A DNA stretch of 64,000 nucleotides from Hyphomicrobiales bacterium (GCA_017305665.1 JAFKKH010000026.1:36001-100000), one strand, 5' to 3'; counted from the stretch's first letter, positions 26,328-34,971 are shown. Notes: generated from the letters alone by a model not told the origin. Numbers and translations are program-made.

Positions 26328-27302
26328 ATGAGCGACCATCATCATCATCGCCACGACGACGATCACGATCATGCCCATCACGGGCACGATCACGGCGCGC
26401 ACGGCCACGCCGGTCACAGTCATGCGCCGGCGAATTTCGGGCGTGCCTTCGCGATCGGCATCGCCCTGAACGTGGCATTCGTCCTGATCGAGGCGGCCTA
26501 CGGCTTTGTCGCGAATTCCACCGCGCTGCTTGCGGATGCGGGGCACAATCTGTCCGACGTGCTGGGGTTGCTGGTGGCATGGATCGCCGCCGTGCTGTCG
26601 CAGCGTCCGCCGACGCCGCGCCTCACCTACGGCCTGCGCAACACCTCGATCCTCGCCGCATTGCTCAACGCGATCCTGCTGCTGATCGCATCCGGCGCGA
26701 TCCTGCTGGAAGCAATCCAGCGCCTGATCCATCCCGAACCGATCGCGAGCCTCACCGTGATCGTGGTCGCGGCGATCGGAATCGTCGTCAACGGCGCCAC
26801 CGCCATGCTGTTTGCGTCGGGCCGCAACACCGATCTCAACATCCGCGGCGCCTATCTGCACATGATGGCGGATGCCGCCGTCTCGCTCGGCGTGGTGCTG
26901 TCCGCCTTTGCGATCATGATGACGGACTGGTTCTGGATCGATCCCGTGATGAGTCTCATCATTGTGGCCGTGATCGTCTGGGGAACATGGAGCCTGCTGC
27001 GCGAAAGCACCGCGATGTCGCTGGCAGCGGTTCCTTCCGGCATCGATCCAGCCGCGGTGCGTGCGTTTCTTTCCGGACGTCCTGGCGTGGCGTCGATCCA
27101 CGACCTTCATATCTGGCCACTGAGCACCACCGAGACCGCGCTCACCGCGCATCTGGTCATGCCGGCGGGAAATCCCGGCGACGCCTTCTTGACCGAGACC
27201 TGCCGCGCGCTGCACGACAGCTTCAATATCGGCCACGCGACGCTGCAAATCGAGACGTCAACGGACATCCACTGCACGCTCGCGCCCGACCACGTTGTGT
27301 GA
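26328..27302 (+). CDS. Cation diffusion facilitator (zinc/cobalt-type efflux)
   Basis: An inner-membrane metal2+/H+ antiporter of 324 residues. The N-terminal 35 residues hold a dense His/Asp cluster (HHHHRHDDDHDHAHHGHDHGA) for metal capture. Six membrane helices follow, with the transport-site signature LLADAGHNLSDVLGL (HxxxD) in helix 2 and HMMADAAVSLGVV (HxxxD) in helix 5, and a cytoplasmic C-terminal domain with HDLHIWPLSTTETALTAHLV. The His-rich start and HxxxD pairs fit Zn2+/Co2+/Ni2+ branches such as DmeF/ZitB. ATG at 26328 is chosen at the start of the His-rich segment. Confidence 0.93.
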   Translation: MSDHHHHRHDDDHDHAHHGHDHGAHGHAGHSHAPANFGRAFAIGIALNVAFVLIEAAYGFVANSTALLADAGHNLSDVLGLLVAWIAAVLSQRPPTPRLTYGLRNTSILAALLNAILLLIASGAILLEAIQRLIHPEPIASLTVIVVAAIGIVVNGATAMLFASGRNTDLNIRGAYLHMMADAAVSLGVVLSAFAIMMTDWFWIDPVMSLIIVAVIVWGTWSLLRESTAMSLAAVPSGIDPAAVRAFLSGRPGVASIHDLHIWPLSTTETALTAHLVMPAGNPGDAFLTETCRALHDSFNIGHATLQIETSTDIHCTLAPDHVV

Positions 27303-27414
27303 CAGTTGGACGACAGCTTTCAGGCCTTGATTTCATCGGCAATTTGTCGTTTTCAAAGGGCCAGTCCGTAGCGGACGTATCCGCTCGCTTTTCCAAAAAA
27401 TCCGGAGAGTCTTG

Positions 27415-28860
27415 ATGCCGTCACCAACCGCGCCCGTGTACGCACGCATCACCGGCCCGATCGTCATGGTCGGATTCGGCTCGATCGGCAAAGGCACGCT
27501 GCCGATGATCGAGCGACATTTCGATTACGACAAGTCGCGCATCACGGTGATCGATCCCAAGGACGAAGGCCGCAAGGCGCATTGCGAGAAGCACAACGTT
27601 CGCTTCATCCAGCAGGGCCTGACCAAGGACAACTACCGCGACCTGCTGACCCCGCTGCTCACCGAAGGCGGCGGTCAGGGCTTCTGCGTCAATCTTTCGG
27701 TTGATACCGGCTCCACCGATATCATGGAGCTCTGCAACGAACTCGGCGCGCTCTACATCGACACGGTCAACGAGCCTTGGCTCGGCTTCTATTTCGATGC
27801 GTCGAAGGGGCCGGAAGCGCGCTCCAACTACGCGCTGCGCGAGAACACGCTGGCCGCCAAGAAGGCCCGTCCGGCGCGCTCGACGACGGCCGTCTCCTGC
27901 TGTGGCGCCAATCCCGGCATGGTCTCGTTCTTCGTCAAGCAGGCGCTCTTGAATGTCGCCACCGACCTCAAGCTCAATGCCCCGAAGCCGAAGAGCAAGG
28001 CCGAATGGGCGGATCTGATGCGCCAGGCCGGCATCAAGGGCATCCACATTGCCGAACGCGACACCCAGCGCTCGAAGAAGCCGAAAGAGCCCGACGTGTT
28101 CGTCAACACTTGGTCGGTGGAAGGCTTCATATCGGAAGGCGTGCAGCCATCGGAACTCGGCTGGGGCACCCACGAGAAGTGGATGCCCGAAAACGCACAC
28201 ACCCACGAAGCCGGGTGCGGCGCGGCAATCTACCTGATGCAACCCGGCGCCGACACGCGCGTGCGCACCTGGTGCCCGACCCGCGGCGCGCAATACGGTT
28301 TCCTCGTCACCCACAACGAGTCGATTTCGATCTCCGACTACTTCACAGTGCGCGACGCGTCGGGCAACGCGATCTATCGGCCGACGTGCCACTATGCCTA
28401 TCACCCTGCGGATGACGCGGTGCTCTCGCTGCACGAAATGTTCGGCCGCGCCGCCAGGGCCCAGGAGAAGCATCACATCCTCGACGAAAACGAGATCGTC
28501 GACGGCATCGACGAACTCGGCGTGCTGCTCTACGGCCACGACAACAATGCCTACTGGTACGGCTCGCAGCTCTCCATCGAGGAGACGCGGAAACTCGCGC
28601 CTTATCAGAACGCCACCGGCCTGCAGGTGACCTCTGCCGTCCTCGGCGGCATGGTGTGGGCGCTGGAAAACCCGAACGCAGGCATCGTCGAAGCCGACGA
28701 GATGGATTTCGACCGCCTGCTGGAAATCCAGACACCCTATCTCGGACCGGTGAAGGGCTACTACACCGACTGGACGCCGTTGACGGATCGTCCGGGCCTC
28801 TTCCCAGAAGACATCGACACGTCGGATCCCTGGCAGTTCAGGAACGTTTTGGTGCGCTGA
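27415..28860 (+). CDS. hss: Homospermidine synthase
   Basis: An NAD+-dependent enzyme that makes homospermidine from two putrescines. The 481-residue protein has the Rossmann start IVMVGFGSIGKGTLPMIERHF, then DTVNEPWLGFYFD, ANPGMVSFFVKQAL, and HNESISISDYFTVRD, all hallmarks of bacterial Hss (saccharopine dehydrogenase fold). GGAGAGTCTTG lies upstream of ATG 27415. Homospermidine is a major polyamine in rhizobia and relatives. It completes the route from the ornithine decarboxylase at 23427. Confidence 0.96.
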   Translation: MPSPTAPVYARITGPIVMVGFGSIGKGTLPMIERHFDYDKSRITVIDPKDEGRKAHCEKHNVRFIQQGLTKDNYRDLLTPLLTEGGGQGFCVNLSVDTGSTDIMELCNELGALYIDTVNEPWLGFYFDASKGPEARSNYALRENTLAAKKARPARSTTAVSCCGANPGMVSFFVKQALLNVATDLKLNAPKPKSKAEWADLMRQAGIKGIHIAERDTQRSKKPKEPDVFVNTWSVEGFISEGVQPSELGWGTHEKWMPENAHTHEAGCGAAIYLMQPGADTRVRTWCPTRGAQYGFLVTHNESISISDYFTVRDASGNAIYRPTCHYAYHPADDAVLSLHEMFGRAARAQEKHHILDENEIVDGIDELGVLLYGHDNNAYWYGSQLSIEETRKLAPYQNATGLQVTSAVLGGMVWALENPNAGIVEADEMDFDRLLEIQTPYLGPVKGYYTDWTPLTDRPGLFPEDIDTSDPWQFRNVLVR

Positions 28861-28935
28861 TCCGTCATGCACACGCGAAGCACGTCTCCGCGCAAATGTC
28901 CCGTGCATCCATCGAAGAGTTTTTTAAGCGATGGG

Positions 28936-28956
28936 TGGCCGGATCAAGTCCGGCCA
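28936..28956. repeat. Short intergenic palindrome
   Basis: TGGCCGGA and TCCGGCCA form an 8-bp stem around TCAAG within GGATCAAGTCCGGCCATGAC, after hss. Same style as the palindrome at 55411-55431. It may be a trimmed copy of an intergenic repeat family. Confidence 0.55.
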
Positions 28957-28987
28957 TGACATCATGCCGCGCCGCGAATCGTCCTGA

Positions 28988-29344
28988 CTACTTCGCCTTG
29001 ATCGGCGGCGCTATCTTTTCCGCCGGTGCGGGCGGCAATGCAGGCTGAGCACCCGCCTTTTGCGCGCTGTTATCCGGTTTCGCCGGTTCGGGCGCCGGCG
29101 TGGTTGGACGCGTACCGCCGGGCTTCGCTTCCGCTGGACCGCTCGTATTGCCGGCGGGCACACTGGGGGTACCGCTCTTTGGTGCGCTGGTTTGCGCCAC
29201 TGTGGTCTGCGCGATCTGCGTCTGCCCGTGCGCAAGCCGCATCACCGAGACACCGCACATCACGAGTCCGGTCACGACGATCGCAACGCCGAGCGCCATG
29301 TCTCTCGCAGCCAGGCGTTCCTCATGTGTGGACCTCGACCTCAT
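28988..29344 (-). CDS. Membrane protein with Pro/Ala-rich periplasmic tail
   Basis: A 118-residue protein of unknown function. A charged N-terminus (MRSRSTHEERLAARDM), one membrane helix (about 17-38, ALGVAIVVTGLVMCGVSVM), then a long disordered tail rich in Pro, Ala, Thr and Lys (TRPTTPAPEPAKPDNS...) that probably projects into the periplasm. ATG 29344 is preferred because AAGGA lies 9 nt upstream; the frame extends 6 codons more. No partner is obvious. Confidence 0.7.
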   Translation of the reverse strand: MRSRSTHEERLAARDMALGVAIVVTGLVMCGVSVMRLAHGQTQIAQTTVAQTSAPKSGTPSVPAGNTSGPAEAKPGGTRPTTPAPEPAKPDNSAQKAGAQPALPPAPAEKIAPPIKAK

Positions 29345-29484
29345 CCGCAATTCCTTTCGCAAGGACCAACGACGTGGCGACAGTCAAGTTCCGCGGGCGT
29401 GGCGCAGAGCATGACTATGGTCAACGATTTTTAAATCAATTTTTAGGGGAACCGGCGCCGCGATGTGATCGGTCAGAAATTCAT

Positions 29485-29573
29485 CTAGTGTGGTGGTTCA
29501 GAAGTTCGCTTCATCGTCTCGGCGAGTCCGTCAAGCGAGCTTCTGAACCCAAACCACAGAATCGGGACACTAG
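29485..29573. repeat. Large imperfect inverted repeat element
   Basis: An 89-bp element. Inner arms TGTGGTGGTTCAGAAGTTCG (29489 on) and AAGCGAGCTTCTGAACC...ACCACA (29533-29558) pair with small bulges. Outer arms CTAGTG and CACTAG (29485, 29568) extend the symmetry. It touches the stop of the MgtC gene at 29570. It looks like a non-coding palindromic intergenic element (REP/MITE-like); no transposase is present. Confidence 0.7.
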
Positions 29574-30286
29574 TCCTGCGCGGTAACATCCCATGTCGCA
29601 TGCCGCACACCCGGACCTTGTTCGAGTTCCGCCGCGATGACGTCGAGCTCTCCCTTCTCGACCGCAGTGCTGACGAGGGTCGCGACGATCTCAACGCTGT
29701 CATCGGCGCGCTCGACGACCTCGACATCGCGGACGGGATAGTGAGATGCCTCGAGCTTCTCCACCAGCAGTTCCCGGACGTCGGCCAGCGCCTCGGCATC
29801 CACGCTAAGCCTGAACTGATAGGTCGCCTCCGACGCGCGCACATCGAGCGGCGCGCGCTCGATCGCGTTCACCAACGGCCGCAACAATGTGTTGCCGGCC
29901 AGCACGAAGACCGTCAGCAAGCTGGCCTGCACGATCAGGTCTGCGCCGGCGCAACAGCCGACGGCTGCAGATCCCCATAGCGTCGCGGCCGTGTTCAATC
30001 CACGGACGTTCATGCCTTCTTTCATGATCGCGCCCGCGCCAAGGAAGCCGATGCCCGAGACCACGTAAGCGATGATCCGCACCGCGCCATCGGCACCGGA
30101 CAGATGCATTCCGATATCGACGAAGGCCGCAGCACTCACCGCGACCAATACGTTGGTGCGCAGACCCGCCGTGCGCAGGCGGTACTGCCGCTCCGCGCCT
30201 ATCAGCGTCCCGAGGACGAACGCCGTGGTCAGGCTGACGAGCGTGTCCAGGAAATCATAGATCTGAAAGGTCGCGATGAAACGCAT
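29570..30286 (-). CDS. MgtC/SapB-family membrane protein
   Basis: A 238-residue inner membrane protein. The first 145 residues contain several helices with the family signature LGTLIGAERQYRLRTAGLRTNVLVAVSAAAF and GIGFLGAGAIMKEG...GLNTAATLW. The C-terminal cytoplasmic domain (about 150-238) resembles the ACT-like domain of MgtC. MgtC proteins are linked to Mg2+ limitation and ATP synthase control. ATG 30286 starts at MRFIATFQIYDFLDT. It is the last gene of a minus-strand metal cluster, 59 bp after the WD40 gene. Confidence 0.93.
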   Translation of the reverse strand: MRFIATFQIYDFLDTLVSLTTAFVLGTLIGAERQYRLRTAGLRTNVLVAVSAAAFVDIGMHLSGADGAVRIIAYVVSGIGFLGAGAIMKEGMNVRGLNTAATLWGSAAVGCCAGADLIVQASLLTVFVLAGNTLLRPLVNAIERAPLDVRASEATYQFRLSVDAEALADVRELLVEKLEASHYPVRDVEVVERADDSVEIVATLVSTAVEKGELDVIAAELEQGPGVRHATWDVTAQD

Positions 30287-30345
30287 CGGCGCGCCTGCTC
30301 CTAAAACCCGCCTTGCGGGGCAGAGAAGCCTTGGCGCAACTGCGC

Positions 30346-31362
30346 CTACAACGCAAGCATCCCCGCGTCGCCGTCCTGCGCGGCGAAAGCAAGCAGCGTC
30401 CCCTTCGCATTCCACGCCAGCGCGGCAACGGGTGCCCCCCCGTCACGGCGCACCAGAATCTCGGCGCCGTCTTCGAGGCGGACCAGCAAAATGGTGCCGT
30501 TGTCGTAACCGGCGGCGAGGATGTCCTGCTTCGGATGACTGGCGACCGCGCTAACGCGCGTTTGCAGCGGCGCAAGCATCGCCGGCTCCTTGCCCATCGG
30601 GCCATCCTTGCTGGCGAACGGCCACACGATCACCGTGTCCGCGCCGGAAGTCGCAAGCCCCTTGCCGCCAACGGTCCATGACACTGATTTGACGCGAGCG
30701 GGATAGCCGGTCATCCGCATGTGCCGCGCATCCGCGAGCCGCCAGCCGTGCAGCGCGGGCTCGTGCATGGAGGTGACGAGAAACTTGTTGTCCGGACTGA
30801 AGGTGACGCCGAGATGCGATCCCGCCCATTCGAGGACTTGCGCGCTTCCAGCCATATTGGGAAACCACAGCGTGACGCCGTTGTAGTGCGCCAGGGCGAG
30901 CCGCATTCCCTTCGGCGCGAACGCAAGCCCACCGACGGTCGACGGCACCTCGAAAGATTTCTCTTCACCTTTTTGCGCGCGCACGAACGCCGTCTTGCCG
31001 GCGGACCAGGCCACCGCACCGTCGGAGTGAACCGCGACATTGTCGATCCAGCGGCGCTTGGCATCGGTCGCCATGACCGTGGTCTCGCCCTTGGCGTCGA
31101 GCGCGACGACCTTGCCGTCGTCGCCACCGGTGATCAGCCGTTTGCCGTCCGACGCCGACGACAAAATGGCTCCGCCATGCACGGTGACGGCGGTCTTGTC
31201 CCCGTCGCTGGCGACCAGCATCACGGTCTCCTCATCGCCAACGAAGGCGGCGCGATCACCGATGAAAAACAGCGCCGACACCGGCGCGCCGATGGACACC
31301 GGACGCACCTGGTCGGTGACCGTGGCGATGGAAGCCTGCTGACGAGGATCGAAGTCTGTCAT
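30346..31362 (-). CDS. WD40-repeat beta-propeller protein
   Basis: A 338-residue protein built of about seven WD40-like blades without signal peptide or membrane helix, so cytoplasmic. Blade motifs include KRLITGGDDGKVVALDAKG, LAFAPKGMRLALAHYNGVTLW, and VTFSPDNKFLVTSMHEPALHGWRL. Its ATG overlaps the stop of the COG0523 GTPase by one base (TGATG), so it is translated with it. It may scaffold or regulate the GTPase; no catalytic residues are seen. Confidence 0.88.
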   Translation of the reverse strand: MTDFDPRQQASIATVTDQVRPVSIGAPVSALFFIGDRAAFVGDEETVMLVASDGDKTAVTVHGGAILSSASDGKRLITGGDDGKVVALDAKGETTVMATDAKRRWIDNVAVHSDGAVAWSAGKTAFVRAQKGEEKSFEVPSTVGGLAFAPKGMRLALAHYNGVTLWFPNMAGSAQVLEWAGSHLGVTFSPDNKFLVTSMHEPALHGWRLADARHMRMTGYPARVKSVSWTVGGKGLATSGADTVIVWPFASKDGPMGKEPAMLAPLQTRVSAVASHPKQDILAAGYDNGTILLVRLEDGAEILVRRDGGAPVAALAWNAKGTLLAFAAQDGDAGMLAL

Positions 31363-32432
31363 CACGCGGCGATGCAGTGCTCGAAACCTTCGCGGATCAT
31401 CGCTTCCGGCAATTCGCGGCCGATGAACACGAGGCGGCTTTCGCGCTTCTCGTCCGGCTTCCATTTGCGCTGGTGGTTGCCCTCCAGCATCATATGGACG
31501 CCCTGAAAGACGTAGCGATCGTCGTCGCCGGTGAAGGCCAGGATGCCCTTCGAGCGCAAAATCTTCTGGCCCTCGGTCGCCACGAGCTGCTGCAGCCACG
31601 GCATGAACTTGTCCGGGTCGAGCGGCTTGTCGGAGCGCAGCGACAGCGACTGCATATCCTCGTCGTGATAGTGCTTCAGGCCGTGGCCGTGCTCATGGTC
31701 GTGATGATGATGGCCGTGATCATGATCGTGATCGTGGTGATGGTCGTGATCGTGGTGATGATGGTCGTGCTCGTCCTCCTCGAGGAAATCCGGCTCGAGT
31801 TCGAGGATGCGGTCGAGGTCGAAGGCACCGCGCTCCAGCACATCCGACAGCGCGACCTTGCAACGTTCGGTGCGATGCAGCTTGGCATAGGGGTTGATGC
31901 CGCGAATCCGCGCCTCGACTTCGGTGAGTTCCGGCTTCGACACCAGATCGGTCTTGTTGAGCACAATGACGTCGGCGAAGGCGATCTGGTTCTTGGCCTC
32001 GGGCGCGTCCTTGAGGCGCTCGCTCAGCCACTTGGCATCGGCGACCGTCACGACCGCATCGAGCCGCGCGTTGTTCTGCACGTCCTCGTCGACGAAGAAG
32101 GTCTGCGCCACCGGCGCCGGGTCGGCGAGGCCCGTGGTCTCGACGATGATGGCGTCGAACTTGCCCTTGCGCTTCATCAATCCGTCGAGAATGCGCACGA
32201 GGTCGCCGCGCACGGTGCAGCAGACGCAGCCGTTGTTCATCTCGAACACTTCCTCGTCCGCGCCGATGATCAGATCATTGTCGATGCCGATCTCGCCGAA
32301 TTCGTTGACGATCACGGCGTATTTCTTGCCGTGGTTTTCGGACAGGATGCGGTTCAACAGCGTGGTCTTGCCGGCGCCGAGATAGCCGGTCAGCACGGTG
32401 ACGGGGATTTTGTCAGCAGTCGGTTCGGACAT
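31362..32432 (-). CDS. COG0523/CobW-family GTPase with His-rich metal loop
   Basis: A G3E P-loop GTPase of 356 residues, a proposed zinc metallochaperone. Walker A GYLGAGKTTLLN (about 17), the metal-binding CxCC motif NNGCVCCTVRGDL (about 67), VLNKTDLV. Between the GTPase and C-terminal CobW domains is a run of His/Asp (about 215-250; EHDHHHHDHDHHHDHDHDHG), encoded by GTGATG-type repeats at 31690-31780. Such proteins are often in the Zur regulon and the ZnuCB genes lie just upstream on the same strand. Translationally coupled to the WD40 gene. Confidence 0.92.
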   Translation of the reverse strand: MSEPTADKIPVTVLTGYLGAGKTTLLNRILSENHGKKYAVIVNEFGEIGIDNDLIIGADEEVFEMNNGCVCCTVRGDLVRILDGLMKRKGKFDAIIVETTGLADPAPVAQTFFVDEDVQNNARLDAVVTVADAKWLSERLKDAPEAKNQIAFADVIVLNKTDLVSKPELTEVEARIRGINPYAKLHRTERCKVALSDVLERGAFDLDRILELEPDFLEEDEHDHHHHDHDHHHDHDHDHGHHHHDHEHGHGLKHYHDEDMQSLSLRSDKPLDPDKFMPWLQQLVATEGQKILRSKGILAFTGDDDRYVFQGVHMMLEGNHQRKWKPDEKRESRLVFIGRELPEAMIREGFEHCIAA

Positions 32433-32569
32433 TGGGACTCCGGGACAGAATGGACCGCGCCGGCTGCGGGGTGGCCCCCACCGTTAATCGGTCAGCGCGC
32501 TCGTCAGGGCCTTTATATTGTGCCGGGGGCCAACAATGTAAGTGGGTATTGGGCTATTTTCGGAACGAT

Positions 32570-33433
32570 TCAGGCTTCCAGATGCCGCCCCGGCGCGAAC
32601 CGGCGCACAAGTCCGCCAGCCGGGCCGATGATCATGGACAGGAAGTAGATCGCGCCGGCCGTCAGCACGACAGATGGTCCCGCAGGCGCATCAGTGGCGG
32701 TGGCCAGCACAAGGCCAAGATAGCCCGAGACGATGGCGCTGAGAATCGCAACGAAGATGATGCGCGAGATGTCGCGCGACCAGAACTGCGCGGTCCCGGC
32801 CGGGAGAATCATCATGCCGACCGCCAGCAAGGTGCCGAGCGCATTATAGGCGCTGACGAGATTGACCACGACAAAGGCGAGAAAAACGAGGTGCGCAAGC
32901 GCACCCGCCCGCCCCGCGACCCGCAGAAACAGCGGATCGACACACTCCATGACGAGCGGCCGATAGATCACGGCAAGGGCACAAAGCGTCAGCGTCGTGT
33001 TGAAGGCGATGAGATAGAGCGCCTCGGCGTCGATCGTCTGGATATCGCCGAACAGGATGTCGACCAGTTCGTGGCTCGACCCGTGCGACGTGACGAGAAT
33101 GACGCCAAGCGCGAGCGACACCAGATAGAACACAGCAAGCGAGGCATCCTCCTTCATCTGCGTGACGCGCGTCATCAGCCCCGAGAGCACGGCAACGAAC
33201 AGGCCGGCAATCAACCCGCCGATCGTCATCATGACGCGGTTCATGCCCGACAGCAGAAACGCGACCGCGACGCCGGGCAGAATCGCATGCGACATCGCAT
33301 CGCCCATCAGGCTCATGCGCCGCAGCATCAGGAATACGCCAATCGGAGCGCTGCCGAACGACAGCACGACGATCGCAACCAGCGCACGGCGCGCGGTTTC
33401 GTCGGTGAAAGGCGTTGCGAAAATATCGAGCAT
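32570..33433 (-). CDS. znuB: Zinc ABC transporter permease ZnuB
   Basis: The ABC-3 type inner membrane permease of the zinc importer, 287 residues with seven to eight hydrophobic helices. Typical features are GSAPIGVFLMLRRMSLMGDAMSHAILPGVAVAFL at the N-terminus and GTLLAVGMMILPAGTAQFWSRD near the middle/C-terminus. Its ATG shares a base with the ZnuC stop, so translation is coupled. The 137-bp gap to the GTPase gene could hold a second promoter. Confidence 0.94.
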   Translation of the reverse strand: MLDIFATPFTDETARRALVAIVVLSFGSAPIGVFLMLRRMSLMGDAMSHAILPGVAVAFLLSGMNRVMMTIGGLIAGLFVAVLSGLMTRVTQMKEDASLAVFYLVSLALGVILVTSHGSSHELVDILFGDIQTIDAEALYLIAFNTTLTLCALAVIYRPLVMECVDPLFLRVAGRAGALAHLVFLAFVVVNLVSAYNALGTLLAVGMMILPAGTAQFWSRDISRIIFVAILSAIVSGYLGLVLATATDAPAGPSVVLTAGAIYFLSMIIGPAGGLVRRFAPGRHLEA

Positions 33434-34194
33434 CAGGCGGCCTGCGCAGGTTTTGTGTCCGCGCAGGCCGCCGCGCCATCATCAAAGGCTTCACACATCC
33501 GGCAGGCCACGGCCAGATTTTCCGCTGTGAGGACCTGCGTGGTCGGTCCCCACGCCACCGCACCGCGCGCAAGCAGCAGCGTGTCCGGGAAATTCGCGCG
33601 CACCATCTCCATGTCGTGCAGCGCGGCGAGCACCGTGCGCTTCTCGGCGTGCCAGCGCCGCACCAGCGCGAGCAGGTCGGTGGAGGTCCTGGTGTCGATG
33701 GCGTTGAACGGCTCATCCAGCACGATCACGTCCGCATCCTGCAGCAGCACACGCGCGAACAGCATGCGCTGCATCTGTCCGCCCGACAGCGTTCCGATCG
33801 GGCGATTCTCGAATCCGTTGAGACCGACGGCCCCCAGTGCCTCTACGATCTTCGCGCGCTGATGCCGATCAAGCCCGCCGAACGCGCCAATGGAGCGCCA
33901 CAAGCCGGCGCCGGTGAAATCGAACACCGAAATCGGAAAGCTGCGATCGATCTCGGCGATCTGCGGCAGATAGGCGATGTTGCGCGCGTTGATGTCACGA
34001 AGCGCGATCGAACCGGCCAGCGGCTTCAGGATCCCGACGATGCCGCGCAACAGCGTTGATTTGCCGGCGCCGTTCGGGCCGACCACCGCGAGCAACGTGC
34101 CGGGCGCGATCTCGCCGTCGAGATGATGCACGGCAGGATGCCGGTCATAACCGAGCGTCACGTCGTTGAACTGGATCTGGGCCGCCATGGTCAT
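33433..34194 (-). CDS. znuC: Zinc ABC transporter ATPase ZnuC
   Basis: The 253-residue ATPase of the zinc importer. Walker A GPNGAGKSTLL (about 42), signature LSGGQMQRM, Walker B VIVLDEPF, H-loop ALHDMEMV. Length is at the short end for ZnuC; the C-terminal extension of E. coli ZnuC is partly present as a Cys/Asp-rich tail (CRMCEAFDDGAAACADTKPAQAA). ATG 34194 overlaps the upstream small gene's stop as ATGA, which decides the start over ATG 34188. Confidence 0.94.
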   Translation of the reverse strand: MTMAAQIQFNDVTLGYDRHPAVHHLDGEIAPGTLLAVVGPNGAGKSTLLRGIVGILKPLAGSIALRDINARNIAYLPQIAEIDRSFPISVFDFTGAGLWRSIGAFGGLDRHQRAKIVEALGAVGLNGFENRPIGTLSGGQMQRMLFARVLLQDADVIVLDEPFNAIDTRTSTDLLALVRRWHAEKRTVLAALHDMEMVRANFPDTLLLARGAVAWGPTTQVLTAENLAVACRMCEAFDDGAAACADTKPAQAA

Positions 34195-34376
34195 CTCATC
34201 GCCAACAGGACGGCGCCCCACAACGCGGCGCTGACAGCAAGCGCGGCGCCCAGCCGTGCGACCAGCGCCATCCGCAGGATCGACCAGGTCGCCGCCTGGG
34301 CCGGATGCGGCGACGCGGGGCCGTGGGCGTGAACGTGACCTGCTCCGCCGTGCTCATGGCGATGGGAATGAGGCAT
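34191..34376 (-). CDS. Small His-rich membrane protein at head of the zinc operon
   Basis: A 61-residue protein: a His-rich N-terminus (MPHSHRHEHGGAGHVHAHG, 8 His) and one membrane helix (about 36-58, MALVARLGAALAVSAALWGAVLLAMR). It is the first gene after the Zur-type box and overlaps znuC by ATGA, so it is part of the importer operon. A membrane-tethered zinc-binding peptide that hands metal to ZnuBC is a reasonable idea, but no function is established. It is too small for routine annotation in many genomes. Confidence 0.75.
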   Translation of the reverse strand: MPHSHRHEHGGAGHVHAHGPASPHPAQAATWSILRMALVARLGAALAVSAALWGAVLLAMR

Positions 34377-34444
34377 CCTGTTGCTTTCACAGCAAAAAAC
34401 GCTCCGGAGCACGAAATGCGCCGGGGCGAGACCGATATATGAAC

Positions 34445-34457
34445 GTTATATTATAAC
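34445..34457 (-). promoter_or_regulatory. Zur box (GTTATA-T-TATAAC)
   Basis: GTTATATTATAAC is a perfect palindrome, 69 bp upstream of the His-rich small gene. It agrees with the core consensus of Zur boxes in proteobacteria. It should repress the operon of small protein, znuC and znuB when zinc is sufficient. Confidence 0.8.
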
Positions 34458-34494
34458 ACAAACCGGAGTCCAGCCTCGTTCTCGCGCGGCGGGT

Positions 34495-34869
34495 TCACGC
34501 CAGCGAGCGCACCAGCGCAAGGCCAGCGAACAGCCCGGCAATCGCCAGCACGACCGATCCGATGACGTAGGTGGCGGCCAGACCAATCTCGCCACGCTCG
34601 TAGAGCAGCGCAGCATCCAGCGAAAACGCCGAGAAGGTGGTGTAGCCGCCAAGGATGCCGGTCATGATGAACAGCCGCCACGGCTGCGCCGCATCGCCCT
34701 TGAAGGCGAGATAGCCGGCGATCAGGCCCATGATGATCGAGCCGGTGATGTTGATGATGAAGGTGCCGAACGGGAAATGCGTGCCGAACGCCCGCGCGCA
34801 GAGCGTGTTGATCGCATGCCGCAAACTCGCGCCGAGGCCACCGCCTAAAAACACCAGAAGATAGTTCAT
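34495..34869 (-). CDS. crcB: Fluoride ion channel CrcB
   Basis: A 124-residue fluoride channel of the Fluc/CrcB family: four membrane helices with GGGLGASLRH, GTFIINITGS and the pore motif GGYTTFSAFS. It exports F- as a dual-topology dimer. I see no clear fluoride riboswitch in the short leader. It is downstream of sodB and its terminator, on the same strand. Confidence 0.95.
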   Translation of the reverse strand: MNYLLVFLGGGLGASLRHAINTLCARAFGTHFPFGTFIINITGSIIMGLIAGYLAFKGDAAQPWRLFIMTGILGGYTTFSAFSLDAALLYERGEIGLAATYVIGSVVLAIAGLFAGLALVRSLA

Positions 34870-34971
34870 GGCCTGCCCCTGCGGTTGAAGCCGCACCCAT
34901 CGCGGCCTCGTTTTGCCGGAAGCCCGCCGATGCGGCAAGCCTGATCACGGAACAGGATAGATCGACCCACG

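Noticed and set aside
27421-28908. 495-codon open frame antisense to homospermidine synthase
   Set aside because: Shadow of a certain gene; no ribosome site.
31690-31780. Tandem GTGATG-like repeats, possible CRISPR or microsatellite
   Set aside because: They encode the His/Asp loop of the COG0523 GTPase and have no spacer structure.
32433-32569. Possible second Zur box before the COG0523 GTPase gene
   Set aside because: TTTATATTGTG matches only part of the palindrome and lacks the right half-site.
34870-34970. Fluoride riboswitch upstream of crcB
   Set aside because: A GCGATGGG stretch recalls part of the motif, but the pseudoknot parts are not present in order.
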